Source: Streptomyces sp. B21-105 (GTDB lineage: Bacteria; Actinomycetota; Actinomycetes; Streptomycetales; Streptomycetaceae). Taken from it: a stretch of 64,000 nt of DNA. Positions 32,884-40,718 of this stretch are shown piece after piece (position 1 is the stretch's first letter; each line of letters starts with the position of its first letter). A model generated the notes under the pieces. That model was not told where the DNA came from. It saw only the letters and a program-made list of their open reading frames with translations, and did no database searches. The stretch lies in contig NZ_JARUMJ010000001.1 of NCBI RefSeq assembly GCF_036898465.1, positions 1,736,001-1,800,000 of the forward strand, given 5' to 3'. The position numbers and the translations under genes are program-made.

Positions 32884-34968
32884 GTGAAACTCGACTGGGA
32901 CGCCAAACACGGCCCCGTCACCGGCCCCATCAACACCGGTATGGCCGCCCTTGCCGTCGGCTACGCCGGGCACGTCACCGGCATGCCGTGGGAATGGGCC
33001 GCCCTCACCGCGGCGGCTGGCGCTGCGGGGAGCCACATCGCCGGGCGCCGGCACCAGGTCACCCGGTCCACGCTCGCGTTGCGGGCGGCCGGGTGGCTGG
33101 GTGCGGGCGGCTGGTGTTCGTGGGCCATCGCCTGCGGGCCGTGGACGCAGACGGGTATCGGGTCGCTGTTGGTCGGCGTCCTCGGGCTGGGGGCGGCGAT
33201 GGCGGGGGCGCACCACGTCGAGCGGAAAGCGGAGGAGCAGCGCGTCGAGCAGGAAGCCGCCGCCCGTCGCGCCTCCTTGGACGGGAAACGGCGGAAGATC
33301 GCCGACGAGTGGGAGGACCGCATCCTCCGCGTCTGCGGAAGCACCGTCGTGCAGATCGTCGGCGTCGAAGTGTGGGAGTCCGGCGGCGGGTTCAGCCTCG
33401 ACGGGGAGTGCGGGCCGGGCGGCACCCGCTGGAAGGACGTCGCCGTCTACAAGGACGCCCTCGCCGCGGACGCGAAACTCCCCGAAGGCTGTGGGGTTGA
33501 GGTTGGACCGGGCAGCCACCGCGGTGCCGTCCTCGTTCACGTGTCGACCGAAAACCATCTCATCGAGGAGGTCCACTACCCGGTCGACTACTCGCCGCTC
33601 ACCGTCAACGAGCGCGCCCCGATCGGGGTGCGCCGTGACGGTGCGGTCGAGGGCCCGGTGAACCGTCAGGCGTCGATGCTCCTCGTCGGACAGCGCGGGT
33701 CGGGCAAGACGAACCTGATGAACGTGATGATCGCCAACCAGTGCCGGATGGTCGACTCTCTCACCTGGGTCATCGACCTCAACGGCGGCGGCCTCGCCCT
33801 GAAATGGATGCGCGCCTGGCACACCGCGGGACGTCCCGGCCGTCCGCCGATCGACTGGGTTGCCGACACCCCGGAGAAGGCACAGACAATGGCGCAGGCG
33901 TTGGTGCGGGTCGCGAAGGCCCGCAAGATCGGATATCAGGACCGGGAGATCGCCGCGAACGACGACAAGCTGCCCGTCGACTCTGAAGTCCCCGAGATCC
34001 GCGTGTTCAACGACGAAGGCGCGGAGATCTTCTCCACCCGCTCCCGCCGCAACGAGATCCTGCGGTCCATCGCCGACGACCTGGTACAGACCCTGGAGAT
34101 CGCCCGCGCAGCGGCCGTCAACGAGACGACGTCGGGGCTGCGCGCCACCCAGGACGTGATCTCCGACCCGCAGATCCTCAAACAGTCCACCTTCAAAGCC
34201 GGGATGAAGGTCGCCGACGATTCGGAGCTGAACTACTTCTTCGGCTACAACCACAACGCGTCCGCCGAGGACGCCCCCTATCCGGGGTGCGCACTGGTCC
34301 GGGACGGCGACGGCCAGGTCCACGCGCTGAAAGTGTTTCGGCTACAGCCCGCGCAGATCCTCGACATCGTCAAGGCGACCGCCAACCGGCGCCCCGAGAT
34401 CGATGACCTGTCCCGGCGTGCGGCGGGGGAGGCGTATGAGCAGCGGTGGGAGGGCACGGACCACCTGTTCGGCACCGGGCCCGCCCCCGCGCCGATCGTG
34501 CAGACGCCGCCCGAGACAGCGGCGCCACGTCGCGGCAGCGGGGTGACAGACGGCTGGGGTGCTGCTCCTGCGGGCGGGGATGCGCAGGCTGTCATCGATC
34601 AGGCGGAGGCTGCACGCCGTCGGCTGCATGAGGCGATGGGTGAGACGGGCCGCCACGACGGCGACCTCGACGCCCAGTTCATGGACATCCTCGCCGGGGG
34701 CGGCGTCACCTGGCAGCCACCAGCCAACGGGACCAGCGCCGAGACCGAGGCGTCCGACGGGGACCCGCGGCGGGATCTGGTGTACGAGATCGTCGCCAAG
34801 TCCGGTCCCGCCGGCATCGGACCGGAGGCAATCCGTGACGCGATCGCCCGTCTGCATCCGGGGGTGGAGGTGCCGCACGCGGCGACGATCGGCCGCTGGC
34901 TCGGCGCCGACCCTCGTGTCCACAAGCCGAAGTTCGGCCGCTACGCCGTCCGCGCCGACGAGAGCTGA
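32884..34968 (+). CDS. TraB/FtsK-like DNA translocase (conjugation type)
   Basis: 694 residues from GTG 32884 (AGGAG upstream). Hydrophobic segments at residues ~18-37, 43-62, 72-90 and 92-108 anchor it in the membrane. The motor domain has Walker A LLVGQRGSGKTNLM (~residues 264-277), VIDLNGGGLALKW, Walker B EIRVFNDEGAEIF (~371-383) and a sensor-like TSGLRATQDVI (~420). A C-terminal winged helix (RDLVYEIVAKSGPAGIGPEA to GRYAVRA, ~625-690) resembles the TRS-binding domain of TraB. Streptomyces plasmids move double-stranded DNA with such a protein alone. Flanking SpdB-like genes support transfer rather than chromosome segregation or packaging. Confidence 0.75.
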   Translation: MKLDWDAKHGPVTGPINTGMAALAVGYAGHVTGMPWEWAALTAAAGAAGSHIAGRRHQVTRSTLALRAAGWLGAGGWCSWAIACGPWTQTGIGSLLVGVLGLGAAMAGAHHVERKAEEQRVEQEAAARRASLDGKRRKIADEWEDRILRVCGSTVVQIVGVEVWESGGGFSLDGECGPGGTRWKDVAVYKDALAADAKLPEGCGVEVGPGSHRGAVLVHVSTENHLIEEVHYPVDYSPLTVNERAPIGVRRDGAVEGPVNRQASMLLVGQRGSGKTNLMNVMIANQCRMVDSLTWVIDLNGGGLALKWMRAWHTAGRPGRPPIDWVADTPEKAQTMAQALVRVAKARKIGYQDREIAANDDKLPVDSEVPEIRVFNDEGAEIFSTRSRRNEILRSIADDLVQTLEIARAAAVNETTSGLRATQDVISDPQILKQSTFKAGMKVADDSELNYFFGYNHNASAEDAPYPGCALVRDGDGQVHALKVFRLQPAQILDIVKATANRRPEIDDLSRRAAGEAYEQRWEGTDHLFGTGPAPAPIVQTPPETAAPRRGSGVTDGWGAAPAGGDAQAVIDQAEAARRRLHEAMGETGRHDGDLDAQFMDILAGGGVTWQPPANGTSAETEASDGDPRRDLVYEIVAKSGPAGIGPEAIRDAIARLHPGVEVPHAATIGRWLGADPRVHKPKFGRYAVRADES

Positions 34969-34978
34969 GGAGATCGTC

Positions 34979-35419
34979 ATGCTGCCCGAGCCCTACCAGC
35001 GCTACGCCCAGCCCGGCCCGATGTCCCGGCCGGCGGTCGTCGAGTTGTACGGCGACGCGGATCCGGTCGTGCACGTCCCGGATCCTTACGATCCGAACCG
35101 GTCGGTGGCCGTGCGCCGCTCCAGCCTGCAGCCGGTTGCCGTACCGCAGCCGCGGGACCTGTCGCCGCAGCCGCTGTTCGACCCGCTCGCGCAGCGCCTC
35201 GTGGCGGGTGGGGTCGGGTCGGGTGTCGCGTTGTGGGGTGGCGGCCAGTTTTTGGCCGGGGCCGGGCAGCTGGTGTCCAGCCTGTCGGGTGTGGGTGCGC
35301 TGCTGTTCTTCCTCGCGCTGGCCGGCGGGCGCGTACTGCTGGCCCGGCCGGCGGGCGGGAAGCATGTTGAGGTGCACAACCACGTGCGTGGATTCGGCCG
35401 GTCGACGACGAACCTGTGA
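34979..35419 (+). CDS. SpdB1-like small membrane protein
   Basis: 146 residues from ATG 34979, GAGGAGA upstream, 10 bases after the translocase stop. N-terminal half is hydrophilic and proline-rich; two hydrophobic segments at residues ~78-98 and 102-120 end in a basic tail (KHVEVHNHVRGFGRS). Position directly after a traB gene and this topology fit the Spd spread proteins. Followed by a true terminator. Confidence 0.6.
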   Translation: MLPEPYQRYAQPGPMSRPAVVELYGDADPVVHVPDPYDPNRSVAVRRSSLQPVAVPQPRDLSPQPLFDPLAQRLVAGGVGSGVALWGGGQFLAGAGQLVSSLSGVGALLFFLALAGGRVLLARPAGGKHVEVHNHVRGFGRSTTNL

Positions 35420-35442
35420 GTTGTCCTGCCAGACTGAGTGTG

Positions 35443-35485
35443 CCCCGGCCATCACCCCCCCCAGATGGTCGGGGTTCCGTTTTTC
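35443..35485 (+). terminator. Rho-independent terminator of the transfer operon
   Basis: CCCCGGCCAT (35443-35452) pairs with ATGGTCGGGG (35465-35474) with one G-T wobble, followed by TTCCGTTTTT. One of the few hairpins here with a T-run, so likely a genuine operon end. Confidence 0.75.
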
Positions 35486-35547
35486 CTACGCGGTGTCGGC
35501 GGGTGGCGCTACGATCCGGCCACCATCTGCACGTCCTTGGGGGGACC

Positions 35548-35859
35548 ATGCGCCGTACCACTGCCATCGCCTGCCTGCTGCTCGCCGCCACCGTGGCCGG
35601 CTGCTCGAGCGGCACCGACAAGCCCACCCCGACACCCACACCCACGGCGGCCGCGACCTCTTCCGCTCCCGTCGAGACGCCGGCTGCTGATCTGATTGCC
35701 GCGTGTACGGATGCGATTGCCGCAGGGAAGGACACGGGTGACGGTGCGCCGGAGTGCACTGGCTTGCCGGTGGACGACTACATGAAGGCGTTGGAGGCGG
35801 CGAACAAGCGGGGCAGGGATGCGTTGGAGTCGGCGATCGCGTCGGCCGGGGCGCAGTAG
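35548..35859 (+). CDS. Small secreted lipoprotein
   Basis: 103 residues from ATG 35548 (GGGGGGA upstream). Signal MRRTTAIACLLLAATVAGC has a clear lipobox with Cys19. The mature part is a Thr/Pro linker followed by ~65 residues containing two cysteines (ACTDAIAAGK; PECTGLPVDDYMKALE). A lysogenic-conversion or superinfection-exclusion role is possible. Flanked on both sides by terminators, so independently transcribed. Confidence 0.65.
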   Translation: MRRTTAIACLLLAATVAGCSSGTDKPTPTPTPTAAATSSAPVETPAADLIAACTDAIAAGKDTGDGAPECTGLPVDDYMKALEAANKRGRDALESAIASAGAQ

Positions 35860-35872
35860 CCACGGCGTGAAG

Positions 35873-35905
35873 CGGCCCCGCACCGGAGCGTTCCGGGCGG
35901 GGCCG
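35873..35905 (+). terminator. Terminator after the lipoprotein gene
   Basis: CGGCCCCGC (35873-35881) pairs perfectly with GCGGGGCCG (35897-35905); the loop itself contains CCGGA/TCCGG. It starts 13 bases after the stop codon. The following 150 bases up to 36058 show no gene. Confidence 0.7.
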
Positions 35906-36057
35906 TCGTGTCCTCTCCCTTTGTTCTGGCACGGGGAGGGCACGTCCTCCGGATGGGAGGCCGACACCCGAGGGCGCCACCGGACACGGTACGCAGAACG
36001 GGAGGCGTGCCGCCCACGGTTCGCGGGGTTCGGGCGGGGCCTCCGTCATGCGGTGGA

Positions 36058-36228
36058 CTACTGGCCGGAGCTGTCCGGCCAGGGTTCGTTGTCGTCTGGT
36101 GGGCAGGTGCACAGGTCAGACCATTCGGCTGCTCCGCATTCGCAGCGTGGGCAGTCGCAGGAGCCGATGCCGTCACCGTATCCGTGGTGCAGGTCGGGCA
36201 GGCTACACACGTCGCATCGCTCGCTCAT
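36058..36228 (-). CDS. Small cysteine-rich zinc-binding protein
   Basis: 56 residues from ATG 36228 with GAGGAG upstream. Nine cysteines in patterns CDVCSLPDLHHGYGDG, CDCPRCECG and LCTCPPDD. Last gene of a leftward four-gene operon (36957 to 36058) linked by four-base overlaps. Likely a metal-binding accessory; unknown function. Confidence 0.55.
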   Translation of the reverse strand: MSERCDVCSLPDLHHGYGDGIGSCDCPRCECGAAEWSDLCTCPPDDNEPWPDSSGQ

Positions 36229-36506
36229 GTGGGCTCCTCGCCCGGACGCACCGGGCCCGCGCTCGGCGGGTGGGCGGCCAGCCACTCGTCGACGTACTGG
36301 TCGGCCCTGCCTTCCTTGTCGGCCTCGCTCATCGGCCAGCCGTGCAGGGCGCACAGGGCCTTCCAAAGGCCGATGGTCTCGCCGGTCCACTGGAGGCGCA
36401 TCCAGAACGCTGCGTCGCCCCTTTCGTCCTGCATGGCGTGACGCTGCTCATCCAGTCGGATGATCTCGCGGCAGATGGCGTCCACGGCAGCTGGATCGGC
36501 GCTCAT
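36225..36506 (-). CDS. Phage protein of unknown function
   Basis: 93 residues from ATG 36506 with GAGGAGA upstream. Helical: DPAAVDAICREIIRLDEQRH and MRLQWTGETIGLWKALCALH. Overlaps the next gene by four bases. No motif recognised. Confidence 0.5.
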   Translation of the reverse strand: MSADPAAVDAICREIIRLDEQRHAMQDERGDAAFWMRLQWTGETIGLWKALCALHGWPMSEADKEGRADQYVDEWLAAHPPSAGPVRPGEEPT

Positions 36507-36736
36507 CCGGTCGTCTCCTCGCTGCCCGCCGGGCGCGGCTGGAACGCGGCGAGCAGGTTGGCGGCGACGGCGGTGAGCCCTGGCTGAGCCGCCTTCACCA
36601 TGGCCGCCGCACCCTCGAACAGCTGCCGCTCCAGCGGCGACAGGGGGCGCGGTTCGGTGTACGGCGGTGTTTCGTCGTCGTGGCGGGCGAGCTGGTGCAG
36701 GGCGCGGTCCGGGCTGGGGTACGGGCGGTGGGTCAT
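36503..36736 (-). CDS. Phage protein of unknown function
   Basis: 77 residues, coupled to the regulator gene upstream by a four-base overlap. The first half is charged and proline-rich, the second an amphipathic helix (ERQLFEGAAAMVKAAQPGLT). Function unknown. Confidence 0.45.
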   Translation of the reverse strand: MTHRPYPSPDRALHQLARHDDETPPYTEPRPLSPLERQLFEGAAAMVKAAQPGLTAVAANLLAAFQPRPAGSEETTG

Positions 36737-36957
36737 GCGGTGTCCTTCCGTGGCAGGTCGGTGCGCGCACCCTGGCCGGGTCGCTCGAAGCTGAGGATCG
36801 TGGCCGGCTTCCAGACGGGTGAGCGGCCGAAGACGTTGTCGGGCTCGGGGAGCTCGCCGCGCTTCCTGGAACGGTAGGTGCGGATGGTCTGCGCGGTGAC
36901 GCCCCAGTGTTCGGCGATGTCGGCGACGGTCCAGTAGTCGGCGTTCGGGTCGGCCAT
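36733..36957 (-). CDS. Excisionase/MerR-like helix-turn-helix protein
   Basis: 74 residues from ATG 36957 (GGGGA upstream); a longer form from 37026 would cover the operator region and is less likely. The sequence YWTVADIAEHWGVTAQTIRT followed by a short basic wing and GRSPVWKPATILSF is a winged helix-turn-helix typical of excisionases and small regulators. It heads a leftward operon and diverges from the gene at 37094, so it probably controls this second switch. It could also be the recombination directionality factor, though it is far from the integrase. Confidence 0.6.
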   Translation of the reverse strand: MADPNADYWTVADIAEHWGVTAQTIRTYRSRKRGELPEPDNVFGRSPVWKPATILSFERPGQGARTDLPRKDTA

Positions 36958-36979
36958 GGGTTCCCCTGTCGATGTGGCG

Positions 36980-37063
36980 TAGACAAAGTCTATCGCCGAC
37001 CCCCCAAGGGACTTCGCTCCATTCATATTGACAAGGTTAGTCGCGCGGCCCTAACCTTGTCTA
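36980..37063. promoter_or_regulatory. Divergent promoter/operator region with long inverted repeats
   Basis: TAGAC-AAA-GTCTA (36980-36992) and a perfect 11-bp inverted repeat GACAAGGTTAG (37030-37040) / CTAACCTTGTC (37051-37061) with 10 bases between. TTGACA (37028-37033) and TAACCT (37052-37057) are 18 bases apart and could drive the rightward gene, with both elements inside the repeat. The shared TAGACAA/TTGTCTA half-sites suggest one regulator, probably the adjacent helix-turn-helix protein. Confidence 0.6.
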
Positions 37064-37093
37064 TGTCAGCAAGACGAAGTCGAGGGGGACCCG

Positions 37094-37435
37094 ATGAACG
37101 CCGCCACCCGCAACGCCCGCCAGATCATCCGCCAGCGCACCCGCACCCAGCGCGCCGCCGCCAAGATCCGCCGCCAGGGCGTCGCCACCCTCGCCACCCA
37201 CTGCATCGCCGCCGGCCTCGGCGTGAAGGAAGCCCGCACGGTCGCCGGATCCCTCCGCAAGAGCGCCCCCAAGGCAGGCGTCACCGGCCAGGCCGGCATC
37301 AGCTACGCCAAGAACGCCAAGGCCCGTACCTGCACCCGCTACACCCCGGCCGAGGTCGCCGCGATCGCCGTCATCTACCGCCCCCGCAAGCCCGCCTACA
37401 AGACCTGCGCCGCCCGCCTCGCCCTCGCCGCCTGA
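37094..37435 (+). CDS. Small basic phage protein of unknown function
   Basis: 113 residues from ATG 37094 (GAGGGGGA upstream). Very rich in Arg, Lys and Ala: a basic N-terminal helix (RNARQIIRQRTRTQRAAAK), a middle helix with EARTVAGSLRKSAPK, and a C-terminal YTPAEVAAIAVIYRPRKPAY. Likely nucleic-acid binding. First rightward gene of the second switch. Confidence 0.5.
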   Translation: MNAATRNARQIIRQRTRTQRAAAKIRRQGVATLATHCIAAGLGVKEARTVAGSLRKSAPKAGVTGQAGISYAKNAKARTCTRYTPAEVAAIAVIYRPRKPAYKTCAARLALAA

Positions 37436-37445
37436 AGGACCCCAC

Positions 37446-38192
37446 GTGAAGCAAGAGCCCAACGCCATCTGCAAGAACTGCCGAGAGAAAGTCGCCCGGT
37501 CTCGCGGCCTGTGCAACAACTGCTACCGCGCTTTCGTGAAGAAGGCCAAGGCCGACGGCACCTTCGTGCCATTGATCCGCCACTCCCGTCAGGCACCATT
37601 CGAGAAGGTCATGAGCCGAATCGATCAACAGCCCGGCGGCTGCTGGCTGTACACCGGGGCGCTGATGGCAGACGGCTACGCCCGAGTCAAGGACGCCAGT
37701 ACCGACCACGCCCTGCTCGTCCATCGGGTCACCTATGAGGCGCTGGTGGGTCGGGTGCCCGTCGGCTTGGTCCTGGACCACCTGTGCCGCGTCCGGCACT
37801 GCGTCAACCCCCAGCACCTGGAGCCGGTCACAGATGCCGAGAACATTCGCCGGGGCGTGCACGCCCGACTCGGAGACCGGACCCATTGCACCGAGGGTCA
37901 CGAGTACACACCGGAGAACACGATCTTTCAGAAGCGCAGGACGAAGTCGGGTGTGACGCTGACTCCGGTCTGCCGGACATGCAAGAACGCCTACTACAGG
38001 GCCAAGCATGCGCAGCGGGAGAAGAAGCCTGAGGCACCTCGGACCCACTGTCCCAACGGGCACGAGTACACGCCGGAGAACACGAAGTGGTACCAGCCCA
38101 AGGGGGCCCCTCGGATGCGGCGCCACTGCAAAACGTGTCTGAGGGAGACGAATCGGCGCAACAAAGCCGCCAAGCGAAAGGGCCGCCAGTGA
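37446..38192 (+). CDS. Free-standing HNH homing-type endonuclease
   Basis: 248 residues, GTG 37446. N-terminal zinc ribbon CKNCREKVARSRGLCNNCY, then the HNH core: HRVTYEALVG, LVLDHLCRVRHCVNPQHLEP and DAENIRRG supply the H-N-H residues plus structural cysteines. The C-terminal part has two repeated modules HCTEGHEYTPENT and HCPNGHEYTPENT, each followed by CRTCK or CKTC, probable DNA-binding zinc fingers. This arrangement is typical of mobile HNH nucleases in phage genomes. The tiny gene that follows may be a remnant of what it inserted next to. Confidence 0.8.
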   Translation: MKQEPNAICKNCREKVARSRGLCNNCYRAFVKKAKADGTFVPLIRHSRQAPFEKVMSRIDQQPGGCWLYTGALMADGYARVKDASTDHALLVHRVTYEALVGRVPVGLVLDHLCRVRHCVNPQHLEPVTDAENIRRGVHARLGDRTHCTEGHEYTPENTIFQKRRTKSGVTLTPVCRTCKNAYYRAKHAQREKKPEAPRTHCPNGHEYTPENTKWYQPKGAPRMRRHCKTCLRETNRRNKAAKRKGRQ

Positions 38193-38284
38193 CTGGCCCC
38201 ATCGACCCCGCCCTGTACGCCGGCCTCCACACCTACAAGGGCACCCGCCACCTCCTCGCCTCCAGCTACCAGGAGGCGGCCTGA
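38189..38284 (+). CDS. Possible tiny gene or displaced gene fragment
   Basis: 31 residues from GTG 38189 (four-base overlap with the HNH gene): TGPIDPALYAGLHTYKGTRH to the end SSYQEAA. No motif. It may be a real small protein or the tail of a gene split by the HNH element. Confidence 0.35.
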   Translation: MTGPIDPALYAGLHTYKGTRHLLASSYQEAA

Positions 38285-38342
38285 GACCAACTTCACGGCG
38301 CAGCAGACGACCCACACCAACACCACCCGCAAGGAGCCGACC

Positions 38343-38723
38343 ATGACCACCATCACCCGCACCAAGTGCTGGAACTGCGCCCAGCTCGCCACCAACGTCA
38401 TGACCCGAAAAGGCTCCGAGTCTCTCCTGGCCTGCGACAACTGCACGCGCATCGACCGCGCAGAGGCGGAGCGCCGGGGCTGGACCATCACCCCCATCAA
38501 CGGCGCGCGGCCCGTGAATCGCAAGCCCATCAACACGCCCGGCGGATTCCGCCTCACCTGGCGGTCGTTCGGCTACCACCTCGACCCCGTCCAGCATCAG
38601 CGCACCATCGGCAAGCACGTGTACGTTTTCCGCTCCCTCCCGGACCGGATCGACGTGTGGCGCTCCGAGATGCTCGACGGGGACGGCGGCTACCGGTGGA
38701 CGCTTGTCCACAGCTTCCGCTGA
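38343..38723 (+). CDS. Phage protein of unknown function with zinc-type cysteines
   Basis: 126 residues from ATG 38343 with AAGGAG upstream. Two cysteine pairs (KCWNCAQLATNV; ACDNCTRID) form a probable zinc ribbon at the N-terminus, followed by a beta-rich part (FRLTWRSFGYHLDPV; HVYVFRSLPDRIDVWRSEML). Function unknown. Confidence 0.5.
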   Translation: MTTITRTKCWNCAQLATNVMTRKGSESLLACDNCTRIDRAEAERRGWTITPINGARPVNRKPINTPGGFRLTWRSFGYHLDPVQHQRTIGKHVYVFRSLPDRIDVWRSEMLDGDGGYRWTLVHSFR

Positions 38724-38793
38724 CCCGCAGCCTGCCCAGCTGTCGCCCGCGTTCAAATGCTGGCTGACGCCCTCGCCGCCTAAGGAGCCCGTC

Positions 38794-38985
38794 ATGTCGA
38801 CGCCCACCCCCGAAGAGGCCCCCGCCATCCTCAACCACTGGAACGGCCGCCGTCACGGCTGGGCCAGCTTCCAGACCGGCAGCCGCCGCACCGCGGAACG
38901 CCTCGCCCAGAAGCCCGCCGAATCCGACCCGTGCTCGTACTGCTACTCGACCGACGGCCACCACCCCCAATGCCCGTATTTCTGA
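38794..38985 (+). CDS. Small phage protein with CSYC motif
   Basis: 63 residues from ATG 38794 (AAGGAG upstream). Ends with CSYCYSTDGHHPQCPYF, three cysteines and two histidines that can hold one zinc. Function unknown. Confidence 0.5.
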   Translation: MSTPTPEEAPAILNHWNGRRHGWASFQTGSRRTAERLAQKPAESDPCSYCYSTDGHHPQCPYF

Positions 38986-39084
38986 ACCTACCTGGACGCC
39001 CCCGCCGCAACCCCGCCTGACCGCCCGACACGACCATCCCGCCCGCCGTAACCTGAAACCGCCGCCACCGCAAGGAGAACCCGC

Positions 39085-39978
39085 ATGGGACGCGAAATCC
39101 GCCGAGTGCCCCTCGACTTCGAATGGCCCCTCAACGAGGTCTGGAAAGGCTTCCTCTCGCCCGACACTCTCGACGGGGAGAAGTGCCCCGACTGCAAGTC
39201 TGGCTACTCGCCGCAAGCTCAGAACCTGTACGACCTCTGGTTCGGGAAGATTCCCTTCGACCCGTCCAGCACCGGCTCCACGCCATGGCGGCACGACAGC
39301 CCACCCGTCCGCGCCTTCGCCGAGCGCAACCTCAGCAACGCCCCCGACTACTACGGCACCGGCGAGGCCGCATTGCTGCGCGAGGCGCAGCGGTTGGCGG
39401 ACCTGTTCAACGAGGGATGGTCCCGCCATCTCGCACAGGACGACGTCGACGCGCTGATCGCGGCTGATCGACTGTACGACTTCACCCACACGTGGACGCG
39501 CGAGAACGGCTGGCAGCCGAAAGAACCTTCCGTCACGCCGACCGCCGAGCAGGTCAACGAGTGGTCCATCAGCGGCCTCGGTCATGACGCGATCAACGCC
39601 AGCGTCGTGGTCCGCGCCCGCTGCGAGCGCGAGGGCGTCGAGTCGATCTGCCAGACCTGCGACGGCCACGCCACCATCGAGGCTTACCCCGGGCAGCGCG
39701 CCGACGCCGAAGCGTGGGAGCCGACCGACCCGCCCGAGGGCGACGGCTGGCAGCTGTGGGAGACCGTGTCCGAGGGCTCGCCGGTCAGTCCCGTGTTCGC
39801 CACCGCCGACGGCCTCGCGGCATGGATGTCTGACCCGGAGCGCGGTGACCGGTGGGTGCCGCAAGAGGTCGCGGCGAAGTTCATCGCCGATGGTTGGGCA
39901 CCGGCCTTCGTGTCCAGCGCGCGTACCCACGGTCTCGTGTCCGGCGTCGAGTACGTCGGCACCCGCGACGACGCCTGA
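39085..39978 (+). CDS. Phage protein of unknown function with DnaJ-like cysteine pairs
   Basis: 297 residues from ATG 39085 (AAGGAGA upstream). Early CPDCKSGYSP and later CQTCDGHATIE are separated by ~150 residues; together they may form a zinc ribbon. In between are helical stretches (EAALLREAQRLADLFNEGWS). The C-terminal half contains WQLWETVSEGSPVSPVFATA and GLAAWMSDPERGDRWVPQEV, a pattern I know from many actinophage proteins of unknown function. Followed by a terminator; it is the last gene before the late region. Confidence 0.6.
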   Translation: MGREIRRVPLDFEWPLNEVWKGFLSPDTLDGEKCPDCKSGYSPQAQNLYDLWFGKIPFDPSSTGSTPWRHDSPPVRAFAERNLSNAPDYYGTGEAALLREAQRLADLFNEGWSRHLAQDDVDALIAADRLYDFTHTWTRENGWQPKEPSVTPTAEQVNEWSISGLGHDAINASVVVRARCEREGVESICQTCDGHATIEAYPGQRADAEAWEPTDPPEGDGWQLWETVSEGSPVSPVFATADGLAAWMSDPERGDRWVPQEVAAKFIADGWAPAFVSSARTHGLVSGVEYVGTRDDA

Positions 39979-39994
39979 CCTGCCGCACGCCGAA

Positions 39995-40026
39995 GGGCCC
40001 GCCCCCACCACCACGGGGCCGGGCCC
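39995..40026 (+). terminator. Terminator before the late region
   Basis: GGGCCCG plus CCCC pairs with GGGG-C-CGGGCCC (one bulged base) across a short CACCACCAC loop. It separates the middle genes from the first late promoter. Confidence 0.6.
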
Positions 40027-40037
40027 ACACCCACACC

Positions 40038-40066
40038 GGAAGATCACCACCCCACCCACAGGCCAC
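40038..40066 (+). promoter_or_regulatory. Late-type promoter motif 1 (variant)
   Basis: GGAAGA (40038-40043), 17 bases, GGCCAC (40061-40066). Same spacing as the other four sites and the same downstream half, GGCCACAATC, as the site at 51595. Ten bases separate it from the ATG of the small terminase gene, which has no ribosome binding site, so the transcript would be leaderless. Confidence 0.5.
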
Positions 40067-40076
40067 AATCACCCCC

Positions 40077-40631
40077 ATGACCGCCTACCCGGCACGATGC
40101 CCCGCCCACAACCTGAACGGACGCCTCTGCTCCCAACCAGCCGGACAAGGCACCAACCACCCCGGATACGGAACCTGCATCTGGCACCGAGGCGCACAAC
40201 GACACGTCGAGGAGGCATGGGCCATGGCACACGAAATCGCCACCGAACGGAACATCACCCCACACGAAGCACTACTCGGGCTGGTACGCACCGCGACTGC
40301 CCGCGCCGCCTACGTCGACAGCATCATCAGCGAACGGCTACGCCGGCACATCGCCGACGGTGGCGATCCCCTTACCCCGCCCGATGATCTCGGCCCATGG
40401 CTGCGGCAGTCCCGGGAGGAACGCAAGGTCGCGGCGACGACGGCGAAGCAGGCTGTGGATGCGGGCGTCATGCAGGCCCTTGAGCGTCGCCTGGACTTGG
40501 AGGGCGAGCTGGTGGCGACTGTCCTCGGCGGGGTCCTCGACGCCCTCAATCTGGATCACGAGCAGCGTGTGACCGCTTTGGGTACCGCGCAGCAGCTGCT
40601 CCTCGAAGCGAGCAGCCCGGCTGCGGCCTGA
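40077..40631 (+). CDS. Probable terminase small subunit
   Basis: 184 residues from ATG 40077. N-terminal CPAHNLNGRLCSQPAGQGTN and TCIWHRGAQ form a Cys/His cluster; helices follow (EEAWAMAHEIATERNITPHE, then a long coiled region with EERKVAATTAKQAVDAGVMQ). The pattern of an early zinc-like motif plus an oligomerising helical body is typical of small terminases of Streptomyces phages. It would bind phage DNA and hand it to the large subunit, whose gene is 4.2 kb downstream because of the inserted sugar-transfer island. Confidence 0.6.
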   Translation: MTAYPARCPAHNLNGRLCSQPAGQGTNHPGYGTCIWHRGAQRHVEEAWAMAHEIATERNITPHEALLGLVRTATARAAYVDSIISERLRRHIADGGDPLTPPDDLGPWLRQSREERKVAATTAKQAVDAGVMQALERRLDLEGELVATVLGGVLDALNLDHEQRVTALGTAQQLLLEASSPAAA

Positions 40632-40638
40632 CGGGCCC

Positions 40639-40667
40639 GGAATGATCATCCGGTGTGCGGTCTTACC
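40639..40667 (+). promoter_or_regulatory. Late-type promoter motif 2
   Basis: GGAATG (40639-40644), 17 bases starting ATCATCC, CTTACC (40662-40667). Nine bases later an ATG (40677) starts a 13-residue leader peptide. Drives the sugar-transfer island. Confidence 0.65.
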
Positions 40668-40676
40668 GTGCGCCGC

Positions 40677-40718
40677 ATGAGCACACCCACTTCGCACCCG
40701 CCGTTCTCCGGTGAGTGA
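40677..40718 (+). CDS. 13-residue leader peptide coupled to the glycosyltransferase gene
   Basis: ATG 40677 to TGA 40716-40718 encodes MSTPTSHPPFSGE. It begins nine bases after the promoter's -10, consistent with leaderless translation, and overlaps the next gene's GTG start by eight bases (GTGAGTGA). It probably delivers ribosomes to that start, which lacks a good ribosome binding site. Confidence 0.4.
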   Translation: MSTPTSHPPFSGE

